DNA of 64,000 nt, from assembly GCF_016834655.1 (NCBI RefSeq), contig NZ_JAENHP010000006.1, positions 1 to 64,000 on the forward strand, read 5' to 3'. The stretch comes from Paractinoplanes ovalisporus. GTDB taxonomy: Bacteria; Actinomycetota; Actinomycetes; Mycobacteriales; Micromonosporaceae. Below are positions 32,628-41,275 of this stretch, piece by piece (the stretch's first letter is position 1; each line of letters begins with the position of its first letter). Both the position numbers and the translations under genes were made by a program. The notes under the pieces are model-generated. The model made no database searches. It had not been told where the DNA came from and saw only the letters and a program-made list of their open reading frames with translations.

Positions 32628-35495
32628 GTGCCCATCGCTTTGCCAGGCCCGGAGGTGCCGGCGGGCCCTCGCCGCGATCTCCTGGAGCCACTGCACGATC
32701 TCTACAACCATGCCGGAAAGCCCGCGACGCGGATCATCAGCAAGCGCATCGACCTTGTGAAGCGCGCCGGCCCGCGAAACGAGAACGAGTGGGCCGACCT
32801 CGATCCGGTTTCGCACGAGACGATCAATTCCGTTCTCCGCGGAAAGACGGTGCCGAGCTGGGCCCGCCTCAAATCGATCATCGTGGCGCTCAACGACATG
32901 TCGGAACATTGGGCCGACGTTCACCAACTGCTTCGCGATTTTAATACCCTCTGGATTTCGGCCAGCGCGCCGGAACCCGCGGACGTGCCATTCTCGCTGC
33001 CCACCTCCACCGTTCGGCCGGCCCTGCCCGCACCGTCGGCGACGGTCGCGTTCCGGGTGCACGGCGAACTGCCGGCCCGTTCCCCCTTCTTCACCGGCCG
33101 GGAACACGTTCTCGACGAGATCGAGGCCCGGTTGCGGCGCTCGCCCGAGACGCCCCTCGTCCTCTTCGGCCCGATCGGATCCGGGAAGACGCAGCTCGCC
33201 GCGGAATACGTCCGGCAGCACGCGGGCGACTACGCGATCACGTGGTGGGTGCGGGCCGACAACGTCGAGCTGGCCCTGGAATCCCTGTTCCGGCTCGCGC
33301 GTGACCTCGGTCTGGTCGCCGTCGACGGCCAGCAGGCGTTGGAGGAGCTCTTCGCCCTGCTCGCCCGGTCGGGGCCCTACCTGCTGGTCTTCGACGGGGT
33401 GATCAGCGGTGACATCCAGAGACTGATCCGCATGCGGGGCGGCACCGTCGTCGTGACCACCCGCAACGCCACCTGGGCCCAGGAGAGCCGGCACGACCGG
33501 TTCGAGGTGCCCGACCTCGACGAGGCCGAGGCCGCCCAGCTGTTGCGCAAGCAGGACGCGCAGCTGACACCCGAACAGATCGTGCGGGTCAGTTCCGTGG
33601 CCGGCCGGTCGCCGCTGGGCCTGGCCGAGGTCGCCCGGCTGCGCGAGGAGGGCGCCGCGACCTGGGAAGACCTGGCCGGCCGCCTGGCCGATCCGGTCGA
33701 GCACATGCTGACCGGGCCCGGGGCCGAGTCGTCCGGGGTGGCCGCCGAGATGCAGTCGATCGTGCGGGGCCTGCTCTCCGCCGAACCCGAGCTTCTTCCC
33801 CTGCTCACCCTGCTGCTCGGGTTCGGGCCGAGCCGGGTTCCGCTGTGGATGCTCCGGGCGGGCGTGCGCGGCGAGCTCTCGGCCAACGCCCGGTCCGCCC
33901 TGGGCGACGTGGCCGTGCTCCGCGGTCAGCTGCAGGCGCTCACCCGCATCGGCCTGGCCCGCGGACCGGCCGACGGCGAATGGATCGAGATGCCGGCGAT
34001 CGTCCGCCTCGTGCTGCGGGAACGGGTGCGCACGGCGTGGGGCGAGATCAACCGGCGCGACGTCGCCGACATCCTCACCCTGGCCGATCCGGCCCACCCC
34101 GAGGAACCGGCGACGGCGGACCGGCACGCCGCGATCGCGCCGCACGTGCGGCCGGCCGACCTGATCCGGTTCTTCCGGCGACCGGTCTATCGGACCCTGC
34201 ACCACCAGATCCGCTTCCTGTTCCGTTCCGGCGATCTCGGCGCCGCGCAGCGGCTGGGCAACGACGTCATGGCCGCCCTGCGGGACCAGGACCAGCTGGC
34301 CCCCACGGACGAGCTGGTGCTGCAGATCCGGCGGGACCTGGCCAACGCGCTGCGGGCCGACGGCCGGTACGCCGAGGCCGAGCGGTTGACCGGCGAGTCC
34401 ATGGAGCTGATCGAGGACGACCCGTCCCATCTGCCCGGCCACGTGATCACGCTCGATCTGGCTCGGAGCCGCGGGCACGACCTTCGCATCGCGGGGCGCT
34501 ACCGGGAGGCGTACGAGCTCGACCGGTCGACCCACGCCCGGCACGTGAACGCCTTCGGCGCGGACGACCAGCGACGCCTGGCCAGCCGCTACAACCTGTC
34601 GGTCAGCCGGCGGTTCCTCGGCTTGTTCGAGGAGGCCGAGGCGGATGACCGGGAAGACCTCGACGCGCTGCCGGCCGACCGCGCCGGCGACGACCGCCAC
34701 CGCCTGCGGCTGACGAACGCGCTGGCCGAGGACCTCTACGGGCTGGGCCGCCACGAGGAGGTGGGCAACCTGCTGGCTCCCCTGACCACGGGGGAGCGGG
34801 GACGGGAGCTGGTGCGGGCACGCCGCATGACGGCCGTCGCCTTCCGCCGCCTGGGCCGCCTCGCCCCGGCTGTCGACCAGCTCGGCGCCTGCTATCAGGC
34901 CTGCCTGCACCAGGAGGGGCCGCGGCGCGAGCTGACGCTGGCGGTCGGCATGAGTTACGGCAACGCTCTGCGGGCGCTGGGCCAGCACGAGACCGCGCTG
35001 CACTACTGCCGTCAGGCGGCCGAGGGCTACGCGGCGGCCATGGGCGAGCGGAATCCGCTCGTGTCCGTGGCCCGGGTCAACACGGCCGCCGTCCTTCTGG
35101 CCCAGGGCCGGGCGGCTGAGGCCGTGACGGTGCTCGACGAGGCGTACGACGCGCTGACCGGGCAGCTCGGCGAGCAGCATCCGTTCACTGTCGTGGCCGC
35201 GGTGAACCGGGCCGCCGCGACGGCGATGACCGATCCGGCCGAGGCCCGGTCGTGGTCGAGCCGGGCCTACACCCTGGCCTGGAAGGTTTTCGGGCCCGAC
35301 CACCTCGACACCCTGCTGGCCGCCGCCGGTTTCGCGGCCGACCGGGCGGTGCGCGACGAGGGCGACGGGCCGGCGCCGAGCCTCGACCACATTCTGGCGG
35401 TGCTGCGGCGGCGTTTCGGGGCCGGTCATACGCTGGTGAGCCAGGTGGCCGGCGGGGTCAGAGTTCTGCTGGATGTCGAGGTTCCGTCTGCTTAA
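32628..35495 (+). CDS. fxsT: NB-ARC/TPR protein of the FxSxx-COOH system
   Basis: A 955-residue STAND-type ATPase. N-terminal ~110 residues contain an XRE-like helical region (LDPVSHETINSVLRGKTVPS WARL). The NB-ARC domain follows, with P-loop LFGPIGSGKTQLA (~182-194), Walker B LLVFDGV and VVTTRNATW, then a winged-helix part, and from ~540 on many TPRs (ANALRADGRYAEAERLTGES, NALRALGQHETALHYCRQAA). Proteins like this are annotated as the tetratricopeptide component of FxSxx-COOH RiPP systems. The GTG at 32628 follows CGGAG. Upstream, a TTGACA with the palindrome GACAGGATCTGTC (32511-32525) may be its promoter. Lies 139 bases before the precursor gene. Confidence 0.8.
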   Translation: MPIALPGPEVPAGPRRDLLEPLHDLYNHAGKPATRIISKRIDLVKRAGPRNENEWADLDPVSHETINSVLRGKTVPSWARLKSIIVALNDMSEHWADVHQLLRDFNTLWISASAPEPADVPFSLPTSTVRPALPAPSATVAFRVHGELPARSPFFTGREHVLDEIEARLRRSPETPLVLFGPIGSGKTQLAAEYVRQHAGDYAITWWVRADNVELALESLFRLARDLGLVAVDGQQALEELFALLARSGPYLLVFDGVISGDIQRLIRMRGGTVVVTTRNATWAQESRHDRFEVPDLDEAEAAQLLRKQDAQLTPEQIVRVSSVAGRSPLGLAEVARLREEGAATWEDLAGRLADPVEHMLTGPGAESSGVAAEMQSIVRGLLSAEPELLPLLTLLLGFGPSRVPLWMLRAGVRGELSANARSALGDVAVLRGQLQALTRIGLARGPADGEWIEMPAIVRLVLRERVRTAWGEINRRDVADILTLADPAHPEEPATADRHAAIAPHVRPADLIRFFRRPVYRTLHHQIRFLFRSGDLGAAQRLGNDVMAALRDQDQLAPTDELVLQIRRDLANALRADGRYAEAERLTGESMELIEDDPSHLPGHVITLDLARSRGHDLRIAGRYREAYELDRSTHARHVNAFGADDQRRLASRYNLSVSRRFLGLFEEAEADDREDLDALPADRAGDDRHRLRLTNALAEDLYGLGRHEEVGNLLAPLTTGERGRELVRARRMTAVAFRRLGRLAPAVDQLGACYQACLHQEGPRRELTLAVGMSYGNALRALGQHETALHYCRQAAEGYAAAMGERNPLVSVARVNTAAVLLAQGRAAEAVTVLDEAYDALTGQLGEQHPFTVVAAVNRAAATAMTDPAEARSWSSRAYTLAWKVFGPDHLDTLLAAAGFAADRAVRDEGDGPAPSLDHILAVLRRRFGAGHTLVSQVAGGVRVLLDVEVPSA

Positions 35496-35509
35496 ACCCC
35501 GTCCGAGGC

Positions 35510-35530
35510 AAGTTTTGTCAAGTCTTGTCA
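35510..35530 (+). promoter_or_regulatory. Tandem AAGTYTTGTCA repeat upstream of the precursor gene
   Basis: AAGTTTTGTCA (35510-35520) is followed directly by AAGTCTTGTCA (35520-35530), an 11-base direct repeat with one mismatch, about 105 bases before the TTG start of the precursor peptide. It may be a regulator site or -35 region. No convincing -10 box was found. Confidence 0.4.
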
Positions 35531-35634
35531 GGTGGCGTGGAAAGCGGGAATAACGGTCACGCCGACGCGATTAGATGAACTCCTGTGTCCATCTCCGGCA
35601 GGTTCCCTCCACTGCCCGGGCGGGGAGGTAAAAG

Positions 35635-35832
35635 TTGAAGGTCGAATCTGCTCCGGAAGCACCGGACGGCGAGCCATGGGCACCCCTCGTCGACCTTTCG
35701 AGGGTCCCTCTCGATCGCGCGGTCGGGGAGGATAACGAGATCATCGAACGTGCCCTGGGCCGCGTGCTGCGCAGCCTGCACGACCGCGACGGGGTGATCA
35801 GCTCGTTCGGTTCGTTCGTCTCCGACAGCTGA
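35635..35832 (+). CDS. fxsA: FxSxx-COOH cyclophane RiPP precursor peptide
   Basis: A 65-residue precursor. The leader (LDRAVGEDNEIIERALGRVL, residues ~26-45) is helical and should dock to the maturase. The C-terminus is SSFGSFVSDS: F61-V-S63-D-S65 is exactly the FxSxx-COOH terminal motif, and F58-G-S60 just before it makes a second FxS unit. Radical SAM enzymes of this group join the Phe ring to a nearby side-chain carbon, making a three-residue cyclophane. The start is a TTG at 35635 behind GGGGAGGT, a very strong ribosome site. The stop overlaps the maturase ATG by one base (TGATG). Confidence 0.9.
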   Translation: MKVESAPEAPDGEPWAPLVDLSRVPLDRAVGEDNEIIERALGRVLRSLHDRDGVISSFGSFVSDS

Positions 35833-37049
35833 TGCCCGTCGCCGACGATGTCCGGGCGGCGCACCGGAGAGCGGCGCCCTGGCCGTACGCCGAACTCGAC
35901 ATCGCCGCGCTGCGGGCCGGCGGGCACGAACCCGTCCCGTTCCGGGAACTGGTTCTCAAGATCCATCAGCGGTGCAATCTCGCCTGCGACTACTGCTACG
36001 TCTACGAGCACGCCGACCAGAGCTGGCGCGAGCGGCCCCGCACGATGCCGGACGAGGTGCGCGACGCGGCGCTGGACCGGTTCGCCGCCCACGCGCGGCG
36101 GCACCGGCTCGACCGCGTACGGATCGTGCTGCACGGCGGTGAGCCGCTGCTCTACGGCGCCGACCGCATCGCCGGGCTCGTCACCGCGGCGCGTGAGGTC
36201 TTCCCGGCCGGCTGTCAGGTCGAGTTCGGGATGCAGACCAACGGCGTCCTGCTCACCGAGGCCACGGTGGCGACGCTGGTGCGGCTGGGCGTCGCGGTCG
36301 GGGTCAGCGTCGACGGGACCCGGGCCGATCACGACCGGCACCGGCGCATGCCCAACGGGCGGGGCAGCTTCACCGCGGTCGAACGTGCCCTCGAACTGCT
36401 GCGTCGGCCGGGCAACCGGAGGGCGTACGCGGGCCTGCTCTGCACCGTCGCCGCCGAGACCGATCCGATCGCCTGCTACGAGCAGCTGATGAGCTTCGAG
36501 CCGCCGGCCGTCGACCTGCTGCTCCCGCACGCGAACTGGGACAACCCGCCGTCCCGGGCGCACGCCGGCTGGCTGATCGCCTTCTTCGACCGGTGGTACG
36601 CCGACCGGTCACCGACCCGGATCCGGCTCTTCGACGACACGATCAACCTGGTGCTCGGGGGCGCGAGCCGCAGCGAGCAGATCGGCCTGAGCCCCTCGGG
36701 TGTGCTGGTGGTCGAGTCGGACGGCGCGATCGAGCAGGTCGACGCGTTGAAGAGCGCCTATCCGGGCGCGTGCGCGACCGGGCTGAACGTCCGGACGGAC
36801 TCCTTCGACGCCGCGCTCGACGACCCCGGCATCGTGGCCCGGCAGATCGGCCCGCTGGCGCTGAGCGACGAATGCCGGGCGTGCCCCGCCATGGCCTTCT
36901 GCGGTGGCGGCCACTACGTCCACCGTTATCGCGCCGGCGCCGGGTTCCGCGCTCCCTCGGTCTACTGCGCCGACCTGCGGGTGTTCGTCCGCCACGTCTA
37001 CGACCGCATCCGCGCCGACCTCTTCTCGCGAACCGGGAGTCAGCCATGA
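35832..37049 (+). CDS. fxsB: FxsB-type radical SAM/SPASM cyclophane maturase
   Basis: A 405-residue radical SAM enzyme. The [4Fe-4S]-binding CxxxCxxC is C48-NLA-C52-DY-C55 in IHQRCNLACDYCYVYEHAD, followed by LHGGEPLLYG (SAM contact) and EFGMQTNGVLL. The C-terminal SPASM-like part has CRACPAMAFCGGG and a last cysteine in SVYCADL for auxiliary clusters. It should form C-C cross-links in the FxSxx precursor encoded just upstream, to which it is translationally coupled. Its stop overlaps the HExxH gene start (ATGA). Confidence 0.93.
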   Translation: MPVADDVRAAHRRAAPWPYAELDIAALRAGGHEPVPFRELVLKIHQRCNLACDYCYVYEHADQSWRERPRTMPDEVRDAALDRFAAHARRHRLDRVRIVLHGGEPLLYGADRIAGLVTAAREVFPAGCQVEFGMQTNGVLLTEATVATLVRLGVAVGVSVDGTRADHDRHRRMPNGRGSFTAVERALELLRRPGNRRAYAGLLCTVAAETDPIACYEQLMSFEPPAVDLLLPHANWDNPPSRAHAGWLIAFFDRWYADRSPTRIRLFDDTINLVLGGASRSEQIGLSPSGVLVVESDGAIEQVDALKSAYPGACATGLNVRTDSFDAALDDPGIVARQIGPLALSDECRACPAMAFCGGGHYVHRYRAGAGFRAPSVYCADLRVFVRHVYDRIRADLFSRTGSQP

Positions 37050-38308
37050 TCGACGTTCACCAGCTCCGCCGCGCCACGTTCGAGCAGCTCGCGACCGGTC
37101 TGGGCGGCCCCCAGGCGATCCATGACCTGCGGGAGGCCCAGGTCAGCAAGCACCTGCTGCTGATCCGGCTCGTCCTCGAACAGTTCCCCGACGGCGGGGC
37201 GGCGCTGCGCGAGCTGCTGGAACGGTCACGGGCGGTGGCGCCGGCCCGCTTCCGGACGGTCGTCGGCGCTCCGCTGGTGGGCGGCTGGAGCGCGATCGCG
37301 GGCCGCGCGGTGACCCAGGACGTGCTGGCCGAGGCCGACCGTGACCACCTGGCCGCCATCGCCGTCGTAGCCGCGGCCGCGGCCGGGGTGGACGGTTCCG
37401 TTCAGGTGCCGGTCCACGAGAGCGGGGCGGTGCTGCCCGGGCTGGGCGCGGTCGAGGCCGGTGACGCCCCGACCGTGACGGTGACCTCGTCGAACGGGCG
37501 GCTGCTGGCCACCACCGGCCGCGGGGGGCTGGAGGTGCCGGCCGACCCGTCGGACGAGGTGCCGGGCTGGCTGCCGGTCCGCCGGATGGCCGCCCCCGGG
37601 ATCGACCTCGGCCTGGACGACCTGCACCCCTACCGGCACGGCTATCACGTCCCGCCCGCCACCCGGCTCTCCGCGGCCGAGGTGGAGCAGTGGAGGCAGA
37701 TGTTCGCCGAGGCGTGGGCGCTGCTCACCGGCAACCTGCCGGAGCGGGCAGCGGAGATCGCGGCCGGTCTCGAGACGCTGGTGCCGCTGGCTCAGACGGA
37801 TCCCCGCGCCGCCCGCAGCGCCACGCTCCGGCACGCCTTCGGGGTGTTCGGCCTGACCCTGCCGCCCACCCCGCACGACTTCGCGGTGACGCTGGTCCAC
37901 GAGTTCCAGCACTCCAAGCTGAGCGCCCTGCTCGACCTGACCCGGCTCACCGACCCGGCCGACGAGGGCCGCTACTTCGCGCCCTGGCGCACCGACCCGC
38001 GGCCGCTGGCCGGCCTCCTGCAGGGCGTCTACGCCTTCGTCGGCGTCGCCGACACGTGGCGGGCGCTGCAGGGGCCGGTCGCGGTCGCCACGGCCCGTTT
38101 CGCCGAGGCCCGGCTGCAGGTCGACCGGGGCCTGACCGCCATCGAGGAGTCGGGTGCGCTGACCCGCGACGGCGAGGACTTCGTGGCGGGGTTGCGCCGG
38201 ACCGCCGACCGGTTGCTGGCCGAGTCTGTTCCGGCCGAGGCCGACACGGCAGCGAAGGCGACGCTGGCCCACATCTACGACGCCTGGCGGGAGCACAACC
38301 GGGCGTAA
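37046..38308 (+). CDS. HExxH-type putative peptide beta-hydroxylase
   Basis: A 420-residue protein with HEFQH (H285-E286-xx-H289) in TLVHEFQHSKLSALLDL. This is the signature of the HEXXH family next to FxsB-type maturases, annotated as alpha-ketoglutarate-dependent peptide beta-hydroxylase in recent work rather than as a protease. DLHPYRHGYHVP (~192-203) is a further conserved-looking stretch. It probably adds a second modification to the cyclophane peptide. ATGA overlap with fxsB and GGGAG ribosome site; operon order precursor-maturase-hydroxylase. Activity is inferred from family and context. Confidence 0.82.
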   Translation: MIDVHQLRRATFEQLATGLGGPQAIHDLREAQVSKHLLLIRLVLEQFPDGGAALRELLERSRAVAPARFRTVVGAPLVGGWSAIAGRAVTQDVLAEADRDHLAAIAVVAAAAAGVDGSVQVPVHESGAVLPGLGAVEAGDAPTVTVTSSNGRLLATTGRGGLEVPADPSDEVPGWLPVRRMAAPGIDLGLDDLHPYRHGYHVPPATRLSAAEVEQWRQMFAEAWALLTGNLPERAAEIAAGLETLVPLAQTDPRAARSATLRHAFGVFGLTLPPTPHDFAVTLVHEFQHSKLSALLDLTRLTDPADEGRYFAPWRTDPRPLAGLLQGVYAFVGVADTWRALQGPVAVATARFAEARLQVDRGLTAIEESGALTRDGEDFVAGLRRTADRLLAESVPAEADTAAKATLAHIYDAWREHNRA

Positions 38309-38314
38309 CCGCGG

Positions 38315-41167
38315 TCAGGTCGGCGGCGGCTCGATGTCGCCTTCCAGACGCCGGCCCGCCGCGACCAGCAGAACCTCGGGATGCTCGGCGCCCAGCAGTT
38401 CCCGCAGACGACGATGCGCGTCGTCGAACACCTCGGAGGCCCGCTCCGGCTCGCCGGTGGCTCGCAGGTCGTGGGCGAGATTGACGATCCGCATCAGCAC
38501 GTAGGGGTGGTCGCCGGCCGCCTGGCTGAGCTCGACCACGCGTTTCGAGAGGGCAAGAGCTTCCTCCGTACGACCGGTGGCCGCGTAGTCGGTGGCCAGC
38601 GAGGTGCCCGCGCAGATCGTGTAGGCGTGGCCGGGGCCCAGCTTGTCCCGCAGACGCGCATAGGCCGTCTCGTCGATCCCGGTCGCGGCGCCGACCTCAC
38701 CCTGGGCCCGCAGCAGGACGGCCTGGTTGACCTCGGCCGCCAGGGTCAGCGGGTGTTCGTGGCCGAAGTCGGTGCGGTAGCGGTCGAGCACCTTCTGCAT
38801 CAGCTTGGCCGCCGGCTCGAGCTGCCCGGCCTGGCGGTAGGCGTTGGCCAGGCTCATCGCGGCCACCACGGAGTGCTCGTGCACCTCGTTCAGGGTGCGG
38901 ACGGTGCGTTCGTGCGCCTCCCGCATCACCTGGACGGCGTCGTCGAGCCGGCCCAGCTTGCGCAGGGTGATCGCGTGGGTCCGCTGGGCCATGAGGGCGA
39001 GCGGGTGGGTGTCGCGGATCAGTGTCTTCTGCAGCGGCAGCCACTCCTCGAGCCGCTGCAGGGCCTTTTTGTACTGGCCGAGGCCGTAGTAGTTGCGGGC
39101 CACGTTGATGTTCATCCGGAAGGCCTCGACGTCGCGGCCACTGCCCGCGTAGTGCGAGGCGACCTCCTCGTCGAGGGCCCGCGCGGCGTCGAACTCGCCC
39201 ATCAGCCGCTGGTCGACGGCGACGTTGCTGCGCACGCGGAGGGTGTAGACCTCGTCGTCGCCGAAGACGTCCTTGTGCAGGCGGGCACTCTGCTGGTCGA
39301 ACTCCAGCGCGTCGCGGTATTGGCCGTCGATGCGCATGACGTGGCCGAGCTGGTTGCCGGTGATCAGCGTGAAGGCGTTGCGGGGGCCCAGATTCGGGTT
39401 GCGCACGAACCTCTCGTAGGTGTCCCGGATGATGTCGGCGGCCAGCTGGCTGTCGCCCAGCTGCCGGGTGGCGTTCGCGACCTGGGCCCGGGCCAGCAGA
39501 GTGGACTGGCCGTCCGGCCCGAGGTGGGGATCGGCCGGGTCCTCGGCGGCCCAGCCCTCGGAGGCGTCGGCGGCCAGCTGCCGGCTGCTGTCGAAGTCGC
39601 CGGTGATGTAGAGGAACCGGGCGTGGTCGAGGACCGTCTGGCGGCCCTGCGGCGTACCGGAGTGGATCATGTCGGCGGGACGCAGGTGCGGGCCCATCTC
39701 GCTCTGCAGGTCGAGCTCGCCGATCTCGTCGGGGTCGCCGGGGTTCGCGACGGCCAGAAGGTTCTGCACGTTGCGGAGGGCCTGGTCGCGCTCGGCGGGG
39801 TCGAGGGTGTCGCGGAGCACGCGCTGGACCAGGCGGTGCACCTGCAGACGGGGTGACTTGTCGGCGCTGGCCGGCGTGGTCGCCGACGGGGAGCGGCTCA
39901 CGGTCTTGGCCAGGCCGTAGCGGCGCAGCTCGCGGACCATCTGACTGGTGCGCATGGAGTCTTGCAGGGCCCGGCTCAGCGGGGCGGACAACGCGGCGCT
40001 GCTGCCACGGCGCAGCAACGACTGGCGGATGCCGTCGCCGCCCAGGAACGCGAACATCGCGAACAGCTCGGCCAGCGTCTCGTCGAGGCCGCGCAGCTTT
40101 TCCATGGCGACCGCCACGAACGCGGCCACGGTCAGCGGATAGCCCGGCGGCTTGCCCTCGTTGAGCAGCTCGATGCGGTCGTCGAGCAGGTCGATGTACT
40201 CCCGGATCGGCATGAGGGTCGCGAGGTACCACGCCGCGGCCTGCTCGAGCGCCAGCGGCAGGTCGCCGAGCTTGTCGGCCAGCTCGTCGGCCTCGACATC
40301 GGTGATCATCGAATGGCCCGCGTCGTCGGTGGCCCGCTTGGTGAGCAGCTCGATGCTCTCCTTGCGCTGGAAGACGTCGACCTCGATCGCGATGCCGATC
40401 GTGCTCCACTCCTCGTTGCGGGTGGTCACGATGACGTGGCCGCCGGTCGACGGCAGCAGGGGAGTGAGGCGGGCCGGATCGTCGGCGTTGTCGTAGACCA
40501 GCAGCCATTCGCGGTCGCTGCCGGCCAGCCAGTTGAGCACCGTGCGGGCGGTCTCCTGCTGGTCGTCGGCGAGCGGCAGGTCGAGGCGCTGGGCGAGCTG
40601 GGTCAGCGAGGACAGCACGGTCGAGATCTGCTCGGCCGGGATCCACCAGATCAGGTCGTACTGGTCGAGGTGGCGATGCACGTATTCGTTGACCAGCTGG
40701 GTCTTGCCGACGCCGCCCATGCCGTTGAGCGCGGGCGGCAGCACCGAGGTCGTCGAGTCTTGTTCGAGGGCGCGGCTCAGGCGTTCGAGCAGCTCGATGC
40801 GGCCGGTGAAGTTGCGGTTGCGGATCGGGATGTCGCCGTTGATCCGCTCCTCGGGACGGTAGACGTGGCGGCGGGAGGAACGCGGGCGTACGACGGTGAG
40901 CTCGGCGAACCGCTGCGCCGCGTCACCGCGGTGCCGCGCGACGATGATGTCGCCGAACGCACGCAGGTCGGCCGGGGCGTCGAGCAGTTCGTCGAGCAGC
41001 GCGGCGAGATCTTCGGCGGCGTCGTCGGACCGGGCGAACATGAGATCACGAGTCAGCGCCTCGCTGAGCTCGGCGACGCGGCTGTCGCGGGTCAGCCGGC
41101 TCTCGAGACCCGGCACGCGTAGAAGAACCTCGATGAGGTGACTGCGGGAGATACCCAAGTCCGACAC
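38315..41167 (-). CDS. NB-ARC/TPR protein, FxsT-like, opposite strand
   Basis: A 950-residue STAND ATPase. The N-terminal ~90 residues (ISRSHLIEVLLRVPGLESRL ... DDAAEDLAALLDELLDA) form a small helical domain like the effector-associated domains of bacterial STAND and peptidase modules. NB-ARC: P-loop NGMGGVGKTQLVNEY (~147-161), Walker B WLLVYDNADD, HVIVTTRNEEW, and GDLPLALEQAAAW. The C-terminal half is TPR-rich (NNVAR-type units such as NVARNYYGLGQYKKALQRLE). Starts at GTG 41167 behind AAAGAGAAG. Convergent with the RiPP operon at a 6-base distance. May be an FxsT homologue or a conflict-system ATPase. Confidence 0.8.
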   Translation of the reverse strand: MSDLGISRSHLIEVLLRVPGLESRLTRDSRVAELSEALTRDLMFARSDDAAEDLAALLDELLDAPADLRAFGDIIVARHRGDAAQRFAELTVVRPRSSRRHVYRPEERINGDIPIRNRNFTGRIELLERLSRALEQDSTTSVLPPALNGMGGVGKTQLVNEYVHRHLDQYDLIWWIPAEQISTVLSSLTQLAQRLDLPLADDQQETARTVLNWLAGSDREWLLVYDNADDPARLTPLLPSTGGHVIVTTRNEEWSTIGIAIEVDVFQRKESIELLTKRATDDAGHSMITDVEADELADKLGDLPLALEQAAAWYLATLMPIREYIDLLDDRIELLNEGKPPGYPLTVAAFVAVAMEKLRGLDETLAELFAMFAFLGGDGIRQSLLRRGSSAALSAPLSRALQDSMRTSQMVRELRRYGLAKTVSRSPSATTPASADKSPRLQVHRLVQRVLRDTLDPAERDQALRNVQNLLAVANPGDPDEIGELDLQSEMGPHLRPADMIHSGTPQGRQTVLDHARFLYITGDFDSSRQLAADASEGWAAEDPADPHLGPDGQSTLLARAQVANATRQLGDSQLAADIIRDTYERFVRNPNLGPRNAFTLITGNQLGHVMRIDGQYRDALEFDQQSARLHKDVFGDDEVYTLRVRSNVAVDQRLMGEFDAARALDEEVASHYAGSGRDVEAFRMNINVARNYYGLGQYKKALQRLEEWLPLQKTLIRDTHPLALMAQRTHAITLRKLGRLDDAVQVMREAHERTVRTLNEVHEHSVVAAMSLANAYRQAGQLEPAAKLMQKVLDRYRTDFGHEHPLTLAAEVNQAVLLRAQGEVGAATGIDETAYARLRDKLGPGHAYTICAGTSLATDYAATGRTEEALALSKRVVELSQAAGDHPYVLMRIVNLAHDLRATGEPERASEVFDDAHRRLRELLGAEHPEVLLVAAGRRLEGDIEPPPT

Positions 41168-41275
41168 AGCTTCTCTTTCCGCAGCGCCGATAGTGCCCGG
41201 ACGACAAGGATATCGGAAATGCCCTGGTGGGGGGTATCGGTGGAAACGCCGTATGGCGCGATTCGGCCGACCGGC

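Noticed and set aside
32580-35429. A 949-residue open frame antisense to the NB-ARC/TPR gene
   Set aside because: Shadow of codon bias: Gln/Arg/Gly/His-rich, no recognisable motif, while the + strand holds P-loop and TPRs.
36593-37045. Frame extending the HExxH gene 150 codons upstream
   Set aside because: It overlaps fxsB in another frame with Arg-rich sequence; ATG 37046 in the ATGA overlap has a good ribosome site.
37046-38308. HExxH protein as a zinc metalloprotease that removes the leader peptide
   Set aside because: HExxH alone fits both, but the family next to FxsB maturases is known as a 2-oxoglutarate peptide hydroxylase; protease activity was not preferred though it cannot be fully excluded.
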